Positions 36,294-46,758 are shown, counted from the stretch's first letter. The stretch is 64,000 nt of DNA from Anaeramoeba flamelloides (GCA_027625915.1 JANTQA010000023.1:310001-374000), one strand, 5' to 3'. Program-made: numbers and translations. The notes: a model not told the origin generated them from the letters alone.

Positions 36294-39200
36294 TTGTTTA
36301 TATCAAAGGTTAACAAAAAAACAAAAAATTTTTCAAAGATCAATCCACATTCTCCAAGAATAATTTATAAAACTGAAGCTAAACTTGACCAAGCCAGAAT
36401 CTCAATTTACAAAAAAAGATTTAGACTCAAAAAAAATTAGAAATTCTGAGTTTTCAACACATATCAAAAAAATTAAAATTTTACAAAAAAAAAAAAAAAG
36501 ACGATGAAAATATTGATTGGGAAATAGAAAATTTAAGATTATTAAATGTAAATTTAAATCAATTTTAGACAAAACTTAATAATTAAATAGTTATGGGTGG
36601 GGAAAAGTCAATCAGATTTAAAAATTATTAGATATAGTAATAATATCAACAAACGGCTGTGTTGTTTGTGCCGTGGAGTGTTGTAGAGTATCTAGGTTTT
36701 CTTGAGGTTTTTTCTATTTTATTTGTGAAGTGTTCTAGGTTTTTTTTTTTAATTTCTTAAATTGAAAAAAAAACTAGCAAAACTATTCCAGAATTCAAAA
36801 GAATTAAGAAAAATCAAAGATTTTACTTTATTCTTTTAAATCCTGGGAAATTTAACGGCGGTTTTCTTGAAATTTTACTGTTTAATTTGTGAAGTGTTCT
36901 AGGTTTTTTTTTACTTTTTGATATAAACCGAAAATTTTAATAAATTTTCGGTTTATTTCGAAAAGTAAAAAAAAAACTAACGAAAATCTATTGATTTTCC
37001 ATATTATTTTAGATTCTGGAAAAGCTAACGTAAATTTTTTTTAATTTGAGAAATAAAAAATTTTCTTGTTATTTCTCAATTCTTTTTATTTCTCAAATTA
37101 AAAGAAAGCCTAAAGACAAAAAATAATCTAAAATGGGTGGGTTCAACTTCCATTTTAAAATTTTGAAATTTCACCAATTATCGAAACAGATACTCTTTTG
37201 TTTATGATAAGAATAAATTAAAAACAAAATTATGCAACTTATGTAAAAATCATTCTAATCAGGAAATAATAGAAGATATCGATCATTTTCTATGGGACTG
37301 CCCATTCTCTGAAGAAAATCGGAAAATTTTGGATTCAAGGATTTAATCAAGATAAACAAAAAGAAATTTTAGAATAACAATATGTTTGATATTATTCAAA
37401 ATAAAGATTCATTATTTGTCTTATTGTTGTAATGAAAAAGAAAATTATGATTCTTTATTGAAATTTCTAAACAAAAATTTAGAAATTCGGGAAGTGCCGT
37501 AGAGTGTCGTCAAGTGCTTAACTTTTTCAAGATTCAAAAGAATAGAGAATAATCTTAGATTTTACTCAATTCTTTAGAATTCTGAAAAAACTTCACAGTT
37601 AAGAACTACGTTTGCAATTTAAATTTGATGCCACGTGTGATAAAAGAGGATTCTGAGGGCTCTTGAATCTCATAAATATTTATTCAGTGAAATCTAAGTA
37701 GTAAAAAATGGCATTTTTTGCATAATTTTGTTTGTCTTTGATTCTCTGATTTATGTGATTTATATCGTATCTCGAAATGACAAAGAAGGTTGGCAAAAAC
37801 GGTTATTTGAGAAAATTTCTTATTAGCTGAAAGTGAAAAACCTTAATACGATATTGGGGGTTTTCTTTTATTTATTTTTGATATGTGAGTTATGTTGAGA
37901 AGGTTTTCCATTTTCACCTAAAAGATCAATATGGAGAAAATTGAAAATTTTGGATGACTATTCCTTTGTTATTTTAAAAACAAAGAGATTTTTGAAGAAT
38001 GACAACGGAAATTGGTTTGGTATTGTATTAAATCCACTAAAATTCCCATTTTCCAAAAATAGAAAGATCATTTTTTCTCAAACTGACACCATATTTTTTT
38101 TTTTAAAAAAAAAAAACTGACTAATTTTTTCAAATTTAATTCCCAAGATCCTTTCATGAAAAATTCTTCAAAACCTTTATCACAAACCCCAACCCGATTT
38201 CTCTTGAATATAAAAAATCGTGTTTTGATAGAAACGATCCAAACAAAAAAAAATTTATCTAAAAAGTACCAAAAAAAATGTCAGTATGTTTGGCATGGAT
38301 TATGTTGTTACACAAACAATTCGAGAGAGACACTCTCCCCTAGTCATGGAGGGAAGATTTAATTCAGGGAAAAACAAAAAGAACCAAAAAAAAATAAGAA
38401 AAAATCACATCGCCTTTGTAATAATTAATATAGTAGTTCTATCACTACCATGAAAATTTATAACACCCTGAAATTGATATTCATTTCTGAATTTTTATTT
38501 TGTACAACAAACCTTAAAAGAGTTATTAAAGTTCATCATAAACTTAACTAAAAATTCAAAATTTTCCACACACTTAAAATAGATCAAACAATCACAATAA
38601 TACAATTTCATTCAAATTAGAAATAATTTTCATTATTGTAAAATATGAAAATCATTTTTTCATCTTTTAGTTTTTTTTGTTTTCCTTTCATTTTTTGAAT
38701 CACCGAACTTGTTTCCTGAGATCAAATTTTTTTTTTCAACAATTGGTATTAGGTTAAAGTTGAGTTTTTCAAAATAGAAGAACTCAGATAAAATTAGTTG
38801 ATAGTATCTAACCATTTGATCGATCACCAATATTCCTAATAGAATTTCAACAAATTTAACAAGAATTTTTTTTTTTTACTCTCTCCAAAATTTTAAGCAC
38901 GCTGATAATTTATTTGTATTGATAATTATTCATTTTTTGTTTTGTGAGTATTGTAATTTATTAAACAAGTGTTAAAGTTTCAATTAGTAAATAATTTTAA
39001 TTTTGTATTTCTTATAGATTTGATTAATTAAGATTTTTTTGGGTGTTTGAAATTGCATTTTGGTGTGTTAAAATTTTTGAATTGGGGTTTATAAAATTTA
39101 TAATACAAGATTAAAAATAAGTTATCCATTTTTTGCTTTTGGAAATTGACAAACAAATTCATTAATATACTTACATTAGTGTGGATCTTCAATTTCCAAA

Positions 39201-42200
39201 ATTGTTAAAATCTCAAGTTTTTACAATTAAAAAACAAAGATCGAAAAATGCTTTCAAGTTTCCATGATTTCTATGATTTCTTTTCTTGAGAAAATTTAAT
39301 TTTTGTCTTGGCTTTTTATAAAAAAAAAAAAACTCGAATGAAGTAAGAGAAGTTGAAATTGTTATCTTATGATAGGATAGAAATAGAATTTTCTTTTTCA
39401 AAAAACAAAATTTTATAATAGACAACCAATTTCTATGTCTTATAAATTTTAAGGTAGGGCTGGAACTACTGGATGGTTTGTGGAGACAATGTAACAATTC
39501 AAAGTAACTCAATGATCAAAAATTATTGACAATACGATCATTTAGATTTAAAGTTGTTGTTATTTATCGAGAAGGTGTTTTTAAGGTTAAAAAATAGTGA
39601 TTTTTTTTTTTTCATTTTCACGTTCCTTAAGGATTCTTGAGAATTTTATTCTCTGTGGGTACTGTAATATAATATCACAAGTAAAATACAACATTTAATT
39701 GATTATATCTTAAAGGAAAGCCAAAATATTCCTATTTTAGGATTTTTGAGGAAAATTAAAAAAAACAGTTTTTGATCAAAAACTTGTATGACTTTTCAAA
39801 CAAAACAAGGTAAATTTAAAATCGATTTTTTTTACCCCTTGAAAAACTTTCACTCCGGATTAAATTGATGTATGTTTATCCCCTTACCTTTTATTTGATA
39901 ATACTTGAAAATAAAGTGGAGGGACCGTACTCCAGAGACTTTTGGATTTTTAATTTTTGGTTGGAAATTATTAAAATTTTGTAAAATTTTAAAATTTGGA
40001 AATGATCTTGACTCTTTTATATTTTCATCCACAAATTTGGTTTTAATGATTAAAATGGTTAAAAGAGTTTTTTATTTTTTTTTATTTTTAAATTTTTAAA
40101 TATTTTAATTTGACAAAAAAATTGTTTTTAATTTTGTGAAACAAGAAACGAGATTTTTAAACTAACTTCAAAAAAGGCTGAAAACCTTTTCTTTTCAAAT
40201 TTCTTTGGTTTGGAAAAAAAAAAGAAACCATAAATCATTTGCGAAACTCCATTATCAAATTCAAAAGATCCCTTGATGTGGAAAACAAAAACTTTTTTAT
40301 TACCAATCTGAACAGCACAGCCCATTGAAATTTTAGATGGGAAGAGAAAAAGAATTCGAAAGTTTGGTATTTTGAATGGTATCACATACCAATAATAGTC
40401 ACTTTCAATGACACTCTCATAATCGGCTGGAAATAAAGAAACCCAAACTACCTTCCTATTGCAAACAAGCTGATCTCTTCACTTATCACATTTACTAAAA
40501 TTGAGAGAAGTCACAGCACTAACCCAAACATACAAAATCCCCAAAACAAAGGTGAAAAGGAAACAGAATGTGTTTATTGATCCCAAAGATTGCAAAATTG
40601 AAAAAGTTCAGAAACCATTTCCCTACACTTTCATTTTGAAACACCAACGAAACAGAAATCTAAACCAAAATAAATAAATAACAAAGAATCTGGATTTAGA
40701 CCCACTAAAATGGGAAGAAAGGTAATGGATTCTTAATTTTGGAGAATCGTTGGAGAGAGCTGTGGTTAAAATGACAAAGATGTTAAAATTTATCAAAAAA
40801 TGGGTTTACCTTTCTCAATTTTTTTGAAAAAAAAATCTTATTTTTTCGAGTTAAAAAGATCTATTTACTCAACCGGATTTTAAGTCAATAAATATGTTTT
40901 TACACACCAAACTAGTATTCACAGATCATGAAATTCGGAGAATCCTTAACAAGGTGTTCGAGTTCGAGTATCTCAAAATTTCTTAGTAAATTTTTCAGAA
41001 AAAAAAATGAAACAAAATGATTTTTGGATCCAAATTGGAGAATATTTCAAAGATCATTGACTTTACATTTTAAATGAAATTGGAACAAATTGTGTTGAGA
41101 CAAATTAGTAAATTGTAAATGTAGTCCTTAAGCAGTTGTAACAAAATTAGAGTATTTTACACTTGAGATTTTTTTTTTTTGATTTGCACAAAGATCTTTG
41201 CAAAAATAGCAAAGTTATATCCTAATATTTTTTGTTTGACCTTAGTAAATAATTTGAGAATTTAAAGACAAAAACGATAAGAATAGAGAATCAAATCAGT
41301 TATTTTGGGTGTTCTATTTGTTGAAAAATAAAGGGATCAAAATTTTCATTCGACTTTTCAAAAATTGTGACAGAGATCAATCATCAGGTCAAATATAAAT
41401 TGTTTAATTCTGTAAACCAGTTTAAAGTATTATGATTTTTCCTTTTTTGAGAATTGTGTCTTTTAATGATTTTATTTTAATACTTTTTTTCTTTCTTTTT
41501 TTGGAGAAAAAACAATGAAAATTTTATTCCTTTTGTTTTGCAATTAACAGTAATTTTACAGACCGAATATTGAAAAAAACATTCTCATTTTTAACTATTC
41601 TTTCCTTGGCGCTCAGAAGGAAACTAAAACGAAAAATAAGAATTTCTCTGAATTAAAAAAGTGACTGAACACAAATTGTAGTTTGAGGTTTTACAAATTC
41701 AAAAAAAAACTTGCTCGTTGTTTGTTGGTGGTTGCAACAAAGTAGTAAAAAAAAAAAAACATAATTGGTGAAAAAAACAACATACCCTGTTTCGAGAGAT
41801 TTTTATTTTGGGATTGTGTTAAAGCAATTGCAATTATCATTCTTTGAGTCTCATCCATTTCAATTTTTTTGGAAAGTGTTTTTACGAGGTTTTTGATCCC
41901 TGATGGTAAGTCCTCGATTGAATTACAAATAAGCGAAATACAATTTTGTTTTTCAGAAATAAAGTTCAGCTCTTGCTGCAGTAAATAAATACAAATTTTT
42001 TCATGTCCTGTTGGCTCGCTTATTGATGTGAAATCAAGACTTGAAAAGAGCGCTTTTAAAAAATAACTATAAACTTTATTCCCATAGTTTTCTTCCAACT
42101 GTTTGTGTTTTTGAGTATTCCAAAAAAAAATTGAAAAAAATCAGCATTTAGTTTTTCTTTAATGGAGGAATGTTTTTCAAAAAAATTGCTTTGTTTTTTT

Positions 42201-42330
42201 TTTTTTAAAATTGTTTTGTATTGCTTACTTCTTTTATTTGGTTTGAATAACTGTTTACATTTGAATCATTTAAAGTTGACACAAGGTATTTAATTTGTGA
42301 GCTAAGAAGAAACGAAAAATTGTTATCCAT
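25102..42330 (-). CDS. CNOT1: CCR4-NOT transcription complex subunit 1 (four exons)
   Basis: Scaffold of the CCR4-NOT complex, which shortens mRNA poly(A) tails in the cytoplasm. I join exons 42330-42229, 42098-41786, 36061-35833 and 32644-25102, giving 2728 codons (human about 2376; the excess is Asn- and His-rich insertions). Visible parts: N-terminal HEAT region (exon 1 SSQIKYLVSTL; exon 2 FLKALFSSLDF); a motif EWPHYCNKILQISSL before the tristetraprolin-binding region; the MIF4G domain that binds CAF1 (about 1109-1303; FKPPNPWLMGIINLLSEI); a DUF3819-like CNOT9-binding region (about 1400-1600); and the C-terminal NOT1 domain that binds NOT2/NOT3 (ILERLIVYKPHPWGC near the end). The splice phases agree at all three junctions. 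The long introns hold transposon remains. The gene starts at the first ATG of exon 1, which aligns with the usual family N-terminus. Confidence 0.92.
30085..30300 (-). repeat. Hexanucleotide repeat coding a His-Asn run in CNOT1
   Basis: (ATGATT)n on the plus strand; on the coding strand alternating His and Asn codons with some Asp, about 40 histidines in all. It lies in the linker before the MIF4G domain. Confidence 0.92.
31800..31866 (-). repeat. Poly-Asn codon run in CNOT1
   Basis: AAT/AAC repeats coding about 19 consecutive Asn near the N-terminal third. Similar shorter runs occur at about 27207-27240 and 25775-25805. Confidence 0.85.
32740..33330 (-). mobile_element. LINE-like retrotransposon fragment in CNOT1 intron 3
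   Basis: The minus strand aligns with about 16185-16690 of the element at 16161, including the RT start (codons for NYRPISI near 33030 and the QFGF region near 32940). It has many small indels and no long frame. It is truncated at both ends. Confidence 0.85.
34230..34345. repeat. Hairpin repeat D, copy 1
   Basis: A local GC-rich block (CGCCGTCGGGTGCCGTCGAG) followed by an inverted repeat around AGAATTCAAAAGAAT and ATTCTTTGGAATTCTGG. Related blocks are at 36650-36870 and 37495-37590. Confidence 0.65.
34456..35210. mobile_element. TTAA-bounded element M
   Basis: 755 bp. Left end TTAAGGGATTAGCGTC, right end reverse-complemented TTAAGGGATTAGCGTC, then a second shared block CAAAGTATGTTGT. Inside is a further inverted repeat (ATTTCGCCACAAATTTAA at about 34933 against its complement near 35010). 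No ORF. Confidence 0.8.
35833..36061 (-). CDS. CNOT1: CNOT1 exon 3
   Basis: Acceptor ATTTTAG. 75 full codons plus split codons at each end, reading LEYLKEEEEFLPTKLLFL onward and ending SDSM. The donor is ATGAG before GTTTGT. The incoming phase matches exon 2 and the outgoing phase matches exon 4. The helix pattern fits the LLSHLLF region of the family. Confidence 0.82.
36258..36289. repeat. (AT)n microsatellite
   Basis: About 16 AT units preceded by a CATACA/CACGCG stretch. Confidence 0.9.
36330..37495 (+). mobile_element. LINE-like retrotransposon fragment, interrupted
   Basis: 36330-36650 matches the region after the RT domain of the element at 16161 (AATTTATAAAACTGAAGC). 37145-37495 matches its end, including the zinc-motif codons (CNLCK near 37227, then DIDHFLWDCPF). 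About 490 bp of unrelated hairpin-rich DNA separates the two parts. No intact frame. Confidence 0.85.
36650..37140. repeat. Hairpin array D inside the LINE fragment
   Basis: A chain of perfect or near-perfect inverted repeats: CCAGAATTCAAAAGAATT against AATCCTGG at about 36790-36853; ATAAACCGAAAATTT against its complement at about 36924-36957; AATTTGAGAAATAAAAAA against its complement at about 37040-37097. A GTGAAGTGTTCTAGG block occurs twice (36725, 36888). Confidence 0.75.
37495..37598. repeat. Hairpin repeat D, copy 3
   Basis: GTGCCGTAGAGTGTCGTCAAG followed by AAGATTCAAAAGAATAGAG and its inverted partner ATTCTTTAGAATTCTGA. Directly abuts element F. Confidence 0.6.
38546..39090. mobile_element. 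MITE-like element, family E, copy 2 (inside F)
   Basis: Homologous to 19165-19699. The F sequence before it (GTTATTAAAGTTCATC) and after it (GATTAAAAATAAGTTATCC) is nearly continuous in F copy 1 (about 23520-23595), which lacks E. Confidence 0.8.
39627..40949. mobile_element. TTAA-bounded element H, nested in F
   Basis: 1.32 kb between two TTAA. Ends read TTAAGGATTCTTGAGAATTT and, reverse-complemented, TTAAGGATTCTCCGAATTTC. Without it, the F sequence reads CACCTTGTTAAGGAACGTG, matching the uninterrupted CCCTTGTTAAGAAACGTG at 61435. It contains less AT-rich DNA with possible exons at 39850-40430. Confidence 0.85.
40160..40426 (-). pseudogene. Unidentified coding-like segment inside element H
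   Basis: The minus strand opens after a good acceptor (TTTATTTCCAG at about 40427). It reads DYESVIESDYYWYVIPFKIP and continues MGCAVQIGNKKVFVFHIKGSF before running into a low-complexity Phe-rich stretch. A second candidate exon at 40032-39862 (NFNNFQPKIKNPKVSGVRSL) ends at a good donor (AAAG before GTAAGG). No family recognised. It could be a captured host gene fragment or a transposase piece. The reverse strand at 40550-40680 also has a 40-codon open stretch, so the strand is not certain. Confidence 0.3.
41786..42098 (-). CDS. CNOT1: CNOT1 exon 2
   Basis: Acceptor AAACAG, then TTG GAA GAA AAC. It codes 104 residues of HEAT-like helices (EENYGNKVYSYFLKALF; ETQRMIIAIALTQSQNK) that line up with residues about 37-150 of the family. 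The donor is CAGG before GTATGT, phase 1. Confidence 0.88.
42229..42330 (-). CDS. CNOT1: CNOT1 exon 1
   Basis: 34 codons starting MDNNFSFLLSSQIKYLVSTL, similar to the first residues of animal CNOT1. The donor is GAA followed by GTAAGC, phase 0. Intron 1 (42099-42228) is 130 bp. Confidence 0.85.
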
Positions 42331-42654
42331 AAAAAGAGAGGAAAATTTGAAAAAAATGATTTCTTTCAAATTTTGGAAGAGGAAGATTATTTTAAAAATT
42401 GAGTTTTATTTTTTTTCAAAATTTCCTGGATTATTTTGAACTTTAAATTAAATCAAATGGCCATAAGATCAATTTGTATACATTTTAAAAGTGAAAACAG
42501 ATTTTTTATTCTCAAAAGTGCTACTTGAATATTTTTATGAAGAGAAAAATCTAAAAAAAATGAAGAAGAATCTTGTGTGTAATGATTTTGAGTTATTAGT
42601 GGTGTTTCTTTTTAAGGTGTAACAGTAAAATAATTTTGGACTTGATTTACTTTT

Positions 42655-42868
42655 TGTTTACAATTAATAAACAAAGTATTGTTACTTTCTTGGACTACAA
42701 TTTTCTGATCAAGGTTACTTTTTATTTTCCAATTTATAAATAAAAATTTTTCTTTCAATTTCTCAAATATTTTGCCTATTATTTGTTGAAAAAAAAATCA
42801 CAAGTATCTTCACAAAATCAATAAGAAAAGATATTTGTAGAAATTTTATTGAAACTTCCTTATTGGAC
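42655..42868 (+). repeat. Dispersed repeat I, copy 1
   Basis: Homologous to 56156-56347 in the same orientation (shared blocks CTTCACAAAATCAAT, AGAAAAGATATTT, TTTTATTGAAA). In both places it is directly followed by a foldback element of a different family. No ORF. Confidence 0.7.
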
Positions 42869-42875
42869 TTTACTG

Positions 42876-43294
42876 TTGTGGAAAAAAAGTGAAACTGGAA
42901 AAAAAATTCAACATGGTTTTTAATTGTAAAAATTACTGAAAATGAAAACTAAGATCAATTAAAAAAAGAATAAATAAATATATAAAGACAAAATGAAGTA
43001 TTCAACAAAATAACAGTTTTTTTAATAGTAATCTTTTAGTTAGAGTTAAGGGGGTTTTCTTTGGTTGATCAATTATTAAAAATTTGTTCAAAAAATTGAC
43101 TATTTTTGCTATCTCCAAAACCACACAAACAATTTCTATAAATCAGGTAGATTTAAATTGTATTTATTGGGTTGATTGAAAATAATATAATGGGTTATTA
43201 TTTGAAGTTAATTGGTTTCTTCTTTTTATTGATTTTACTTTTGATTTTCAGTAATGTTCCCAATTAAAAACAGGTTTGAATTTTTTTTCCACAA
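42876..43294. mobile_element. Foldback MITE, family A, copy 2
   Basis: Starts TTGTGGAAAAAAAGTGAAAC as in copy 1 and ends with the complementary TTTTTTTTCCACAA. The internal part runs in the opposite direction to that in copy 1. Confidence 0.82.
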
Positions 43295-43599
43295 GGTTAG
43301 ATGAAATTTTGCTGGGTTTAATTTGATTTTAATAGTATCAATTTATTGATTTTTTAATTGTTTTTAATTTAGATTTTTATTGAGGATAAAATTAGAAGAC
43401 TAAATACAGTTCAAGTAATTTATATATCTCTAAAACGAAAAATTTAGAGTTTATAAATCGTCAGTTTTTGTAGAAGTCACCATCTTCAAATCACATTTTT
43501 CGTTCATTTTTCATTTATTTTTATGTAGCCTTCTTTTAGAAGTGATTAAGGTTTACAATCATTAAACTTTGAAATAAAATTATTTTTTATCAGGTTTCG

Positions 43600-43720
43600 A
43601 AAAAATTGTTATTTTGGTTCTTAGATGATCGATCTTGGACTTACTATGGGTGTTAATAGTAGTTAAAAAAGGCGATTTTGGAATTTTTTTTTATTACTAA
43701 AATCCAAATTTGAGAATGAT
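43600..43720 (+). repeat. Dispersed repeat N, copy 2
   Basis: Matches 6480-6600: TTTTGGTTCTTAG, GATCTTGGACTT, TATGGGTGTTAATAGTAG and a following AGGCGA/AGGCAA block. Confidence 0.6.
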
Positions 43721-44340
43721 AGGTCTTATTGATTGATCGAATATTGTGTAAATATATATTTCTTAGGTTGTTTATTGATATTTATATTTATATTTTGTTT
43801 TATCTGGATTTTTTAAAATAATTATTATTATTTGTGTTCTGAAATGAGGCAATGAAGAAAAAGAGACAAGATAATATACTTTATTCTTTGTTGGGGATTC
43901 AAAAATAGAATTGTTTGAGTTTAATAATCATATTTCAAATATTTTTTATTAATTTAAAAAAATTATTCGATTTGGGATTCAAAAATTTCAAAATTTTTTT
44001 CGATATAAAAAATTACGTACTCTATTTAAATCATTTCTTGTTGAATGTACCAATTCTCTGTCTTTTTAAAAAAGTAAAATTATTATTTCTGAAATTTTAG
44101 ACTTGTAAAAAAAACATTCTTTAAATGTTTTTTCTTCATTTTTTCTTTCTTTTCAAAAAGAACTTTATCTAGGATTAAGCTGATAATTACTGATTTTTAG
44201 ATCATTTTTCTTTTTTTTTTTTTTTTTCCTCTAAAAAATTTTACATTTTTAATAAATAAATGAAATAAATATTTTGAATAATATGATTCCAAAATAAACT
44301 AAAAGATACTACTGATGACAAAAAACTGGTAAATTTCCCG

Positions 44341-44344
<4 letters not shown>

Positions 44345-44379
<35 letters not shown>
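44345..44379. repeat. (TA)n microsatellite
   Basis: About 17 TA units. Confidence 0.9.
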
Positions 44380-44381
<2 letters not shown>

Positions 44382-46755
44382 TCATGAATACATATAGATA
44401 ACAACTATCAATTCAAGTAATATTGTAAAAAAAAAAAAAAAATTGATTTTAATTATTCTCAAAGTAAATCTGATAAGAGTGAAAAGAGATTATTATATTG
44501 ACAAAAAATATAACTATCAAATGCTTCTACAACACAAAAAAAAAAAAAAAGAAAGAAAGAAAAGAAAAAGAAAAGAAATAAGTTACAAAAAAATATGTTA
44601 TAAAACAAAAAGAAAAAATAGTTGGTGGGACAAATTATGAACATCTAAGAAGAAGATTTGTGGTTTCAAATTAGTTTAACAATACAACCAAACCCCGTCT
44701 TTAGAATAACTCAAACAAATCTTCCTGGTTTCAATTCAAGAAGATATAGCAAACTTTGTTTCAATAAAAGTGTCCAAACATTTTTTTCAAATATCTGTTA
44801 TTTTTTATAAATGGGATTTGAAGATTAAATAAAAATTAAAAATTATAATAAAAATCAAATAATAGTTGATACATATGAAATAAAACTCAAAAATCAATAG
44901 ATTTTCGTAAAAATTGAAAAACCTAAATTCTTTTATTTCTATTGAGAGAAAAGGGAATGTTCATTTGGATCTTCAATTGAAGATCAAATTAAATCCCAAT
45001 AAAAATCAATATTATTTCTCTACAATCATTTTTAAAATTTTTCATTAACCTTAGAATAGCCTTTTTTACCAGGCGACTATCGGCTTTAGTATAAAAAAAA
45101 ATTAAGAAATGAATTATGTTAAAATTGAAAAAAAAAAAAAAAGGGAGAAAAAAGTATTTAAATTTTGAAATTTCAAAATAAATTTTTCTTTTAATATCGA
45201 TTTGACCCTTTAGTAAAATGTAATTCACTTCTTTACAGTGGATATATTTGAAACGAAATGGTTAATATTCTTATCAAAATTAAGTTTAATCATAACTATT
45301 GTTCTTCACAAAAATTAAAAATAGAAACCAAATTTTGTTGTTCTGAAATCATTTTTGTAATTTTTTTGGTAAGTTAAAATGGATAACCAAATTTCTAAAA
45401 TCCTTTTTAATTCATTTTTTTTTTATTATCATTCTTTTTTTGTTTTAAATTAGCGAAATATAAAAAGGTAACAAATATTTTATGGCTAATTTGAAAAGTT
45501 ATTATATGTTGTTTTGAATAATATTTTATAACAATAATATAAAAAAACAAAATAACATATAATTTTAATTTAGAATAGATTAAACAATAAATAAAAAACT
45601 CGATTTTTTATACTAGTTTACAAATGATTTCTATCATTATAACTCTTTTTTTTACTGGGTACAATATTTTTTGGTATTTTGATGTATATTTGTTTTCTAA
45701 TATATTGATAAACTGGAAATTTAAAGTTACACATATATTCTTTATTTATTTTCCATGGTAAACAATCCTTACGTATTTTCATATTATTAAAAAAATAGAA
45801 AATTTTCATTATTTTTTTTTTTTTTTTTTTTTTTTATTATTATTGAGGAGGAAGGGTAAATTACACTCTAAGTGACCTTTTACTTAAATTCCCTTTCATA
45901 AATTTAAGCGTAAAATCATAAATTTCACGATTATTAATTAATGAAAATAATTTTAAGCTTATATAATTTAAAATTATTTCATTAAAATTTAATTCTTTTA
46001 ACTTTTTCAGAAAAATTAAAATATCTTTTTTTTTTAGGAAGGACATACCCATAAAAAGTGATCAATGAAATTTTTCTTTATTCGCTTATCAAATATTTTA
46101 AACTTAAAAAAAAAGGTTTGTAAATAAAATTATCTATTTTTCAAAAAAATAATTCTATTTATATTGTTAATTGAGAGTCTTTTTATTATGATTTTCTCCC
46201 ATATTCTTCTCAAAATAAGTTTTAATATTTTAAAAAGAATCATTTTTTCTAATTTTACAAATTTAAGTTTTAATTTTTCAAACTTTTTTTTTTTTTTTCT
46301 TTATAGATTTTTTTTTTCCTTTTTTTTGTATTTTTTTTAATACTTATCTTGTTCCAAGATTAAAATGTGAAAAATTGAAAAAAAATATTTGATAAAATTC
46401 TACTAAACATTAATAAAGAATGATATTATATAATCTGACTCACTTGGGTAATATATTATTATCAAAAAATCTCCTTGTTAAACTTTTTTCAGTAAATATT
46501 CAGTAATTTCAATAAGTAATGATAATTTTAAGATTTTTGATTAACTTTTTGGTATAATTTTTTTATTATTTTTTTTTAATTTTTTATATATCCAGTTATT
46601 ATATATTTAGATTGATTTTGATGTGAATTTTTAATAATATTTAATAGTTAGTTGTTTTTGAATATAAAAGAATATATATTGAATATATTTTTTGAGATGA
46701 GTCAAAATTTTTGAAATCAAGTTCCAATGGGAATTTATAAAAAAGGGATTGATTG

Positions 46756-46758
<3 letters not shown>

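Larger units (their letters stand above)
37599..41131 (-). mobile_element. TTAA-type element F, copy 2 (with nested E and H)
   Basis: The minus-strand start is TTAAGGACTACATTTACAAT (41131) and the other end TTAAGAACTACGTTTGCAAT (37599), so the termini are inverted repeats bordered by TTAA. Inverted relative to copies 1 and 3. Removing E (38546-39090) and H (39627-40949) leaves about 1.66 kb that aligns with the other copies. Confidence 0.8.
36062..41785 (-). other. CNOT1 intron 2 (5.7 kb)
   Basis: Bounded by GTATGT and TTTTAG. Contains an (AT)n run, a LINE fragment split by a hairpin array, and a large F element which itself contains elements E and H. No CNOT1 residues appear to be missing at the junction. 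Confidence 0.75.

Noticed and set aside
41691-41780. Extension of the CNOT1 exon 2 frame to a stop at 41691
   Set aside because: The tail is Phe-rich intron sequence. The GTATGT donor at 41785 joins in phase to exon 3, which continues the family alignment.
44443-44640. Lys-rich 65-codon frame
   Set aside because: Low-complexity A-rich sequence with an equally long antisense frame.
45618-46052. Two minus-strand frames of about 63 codons
   Set aside because: No recognisable domain, AT-driven composition, separated by a long T-run; too weak to call.
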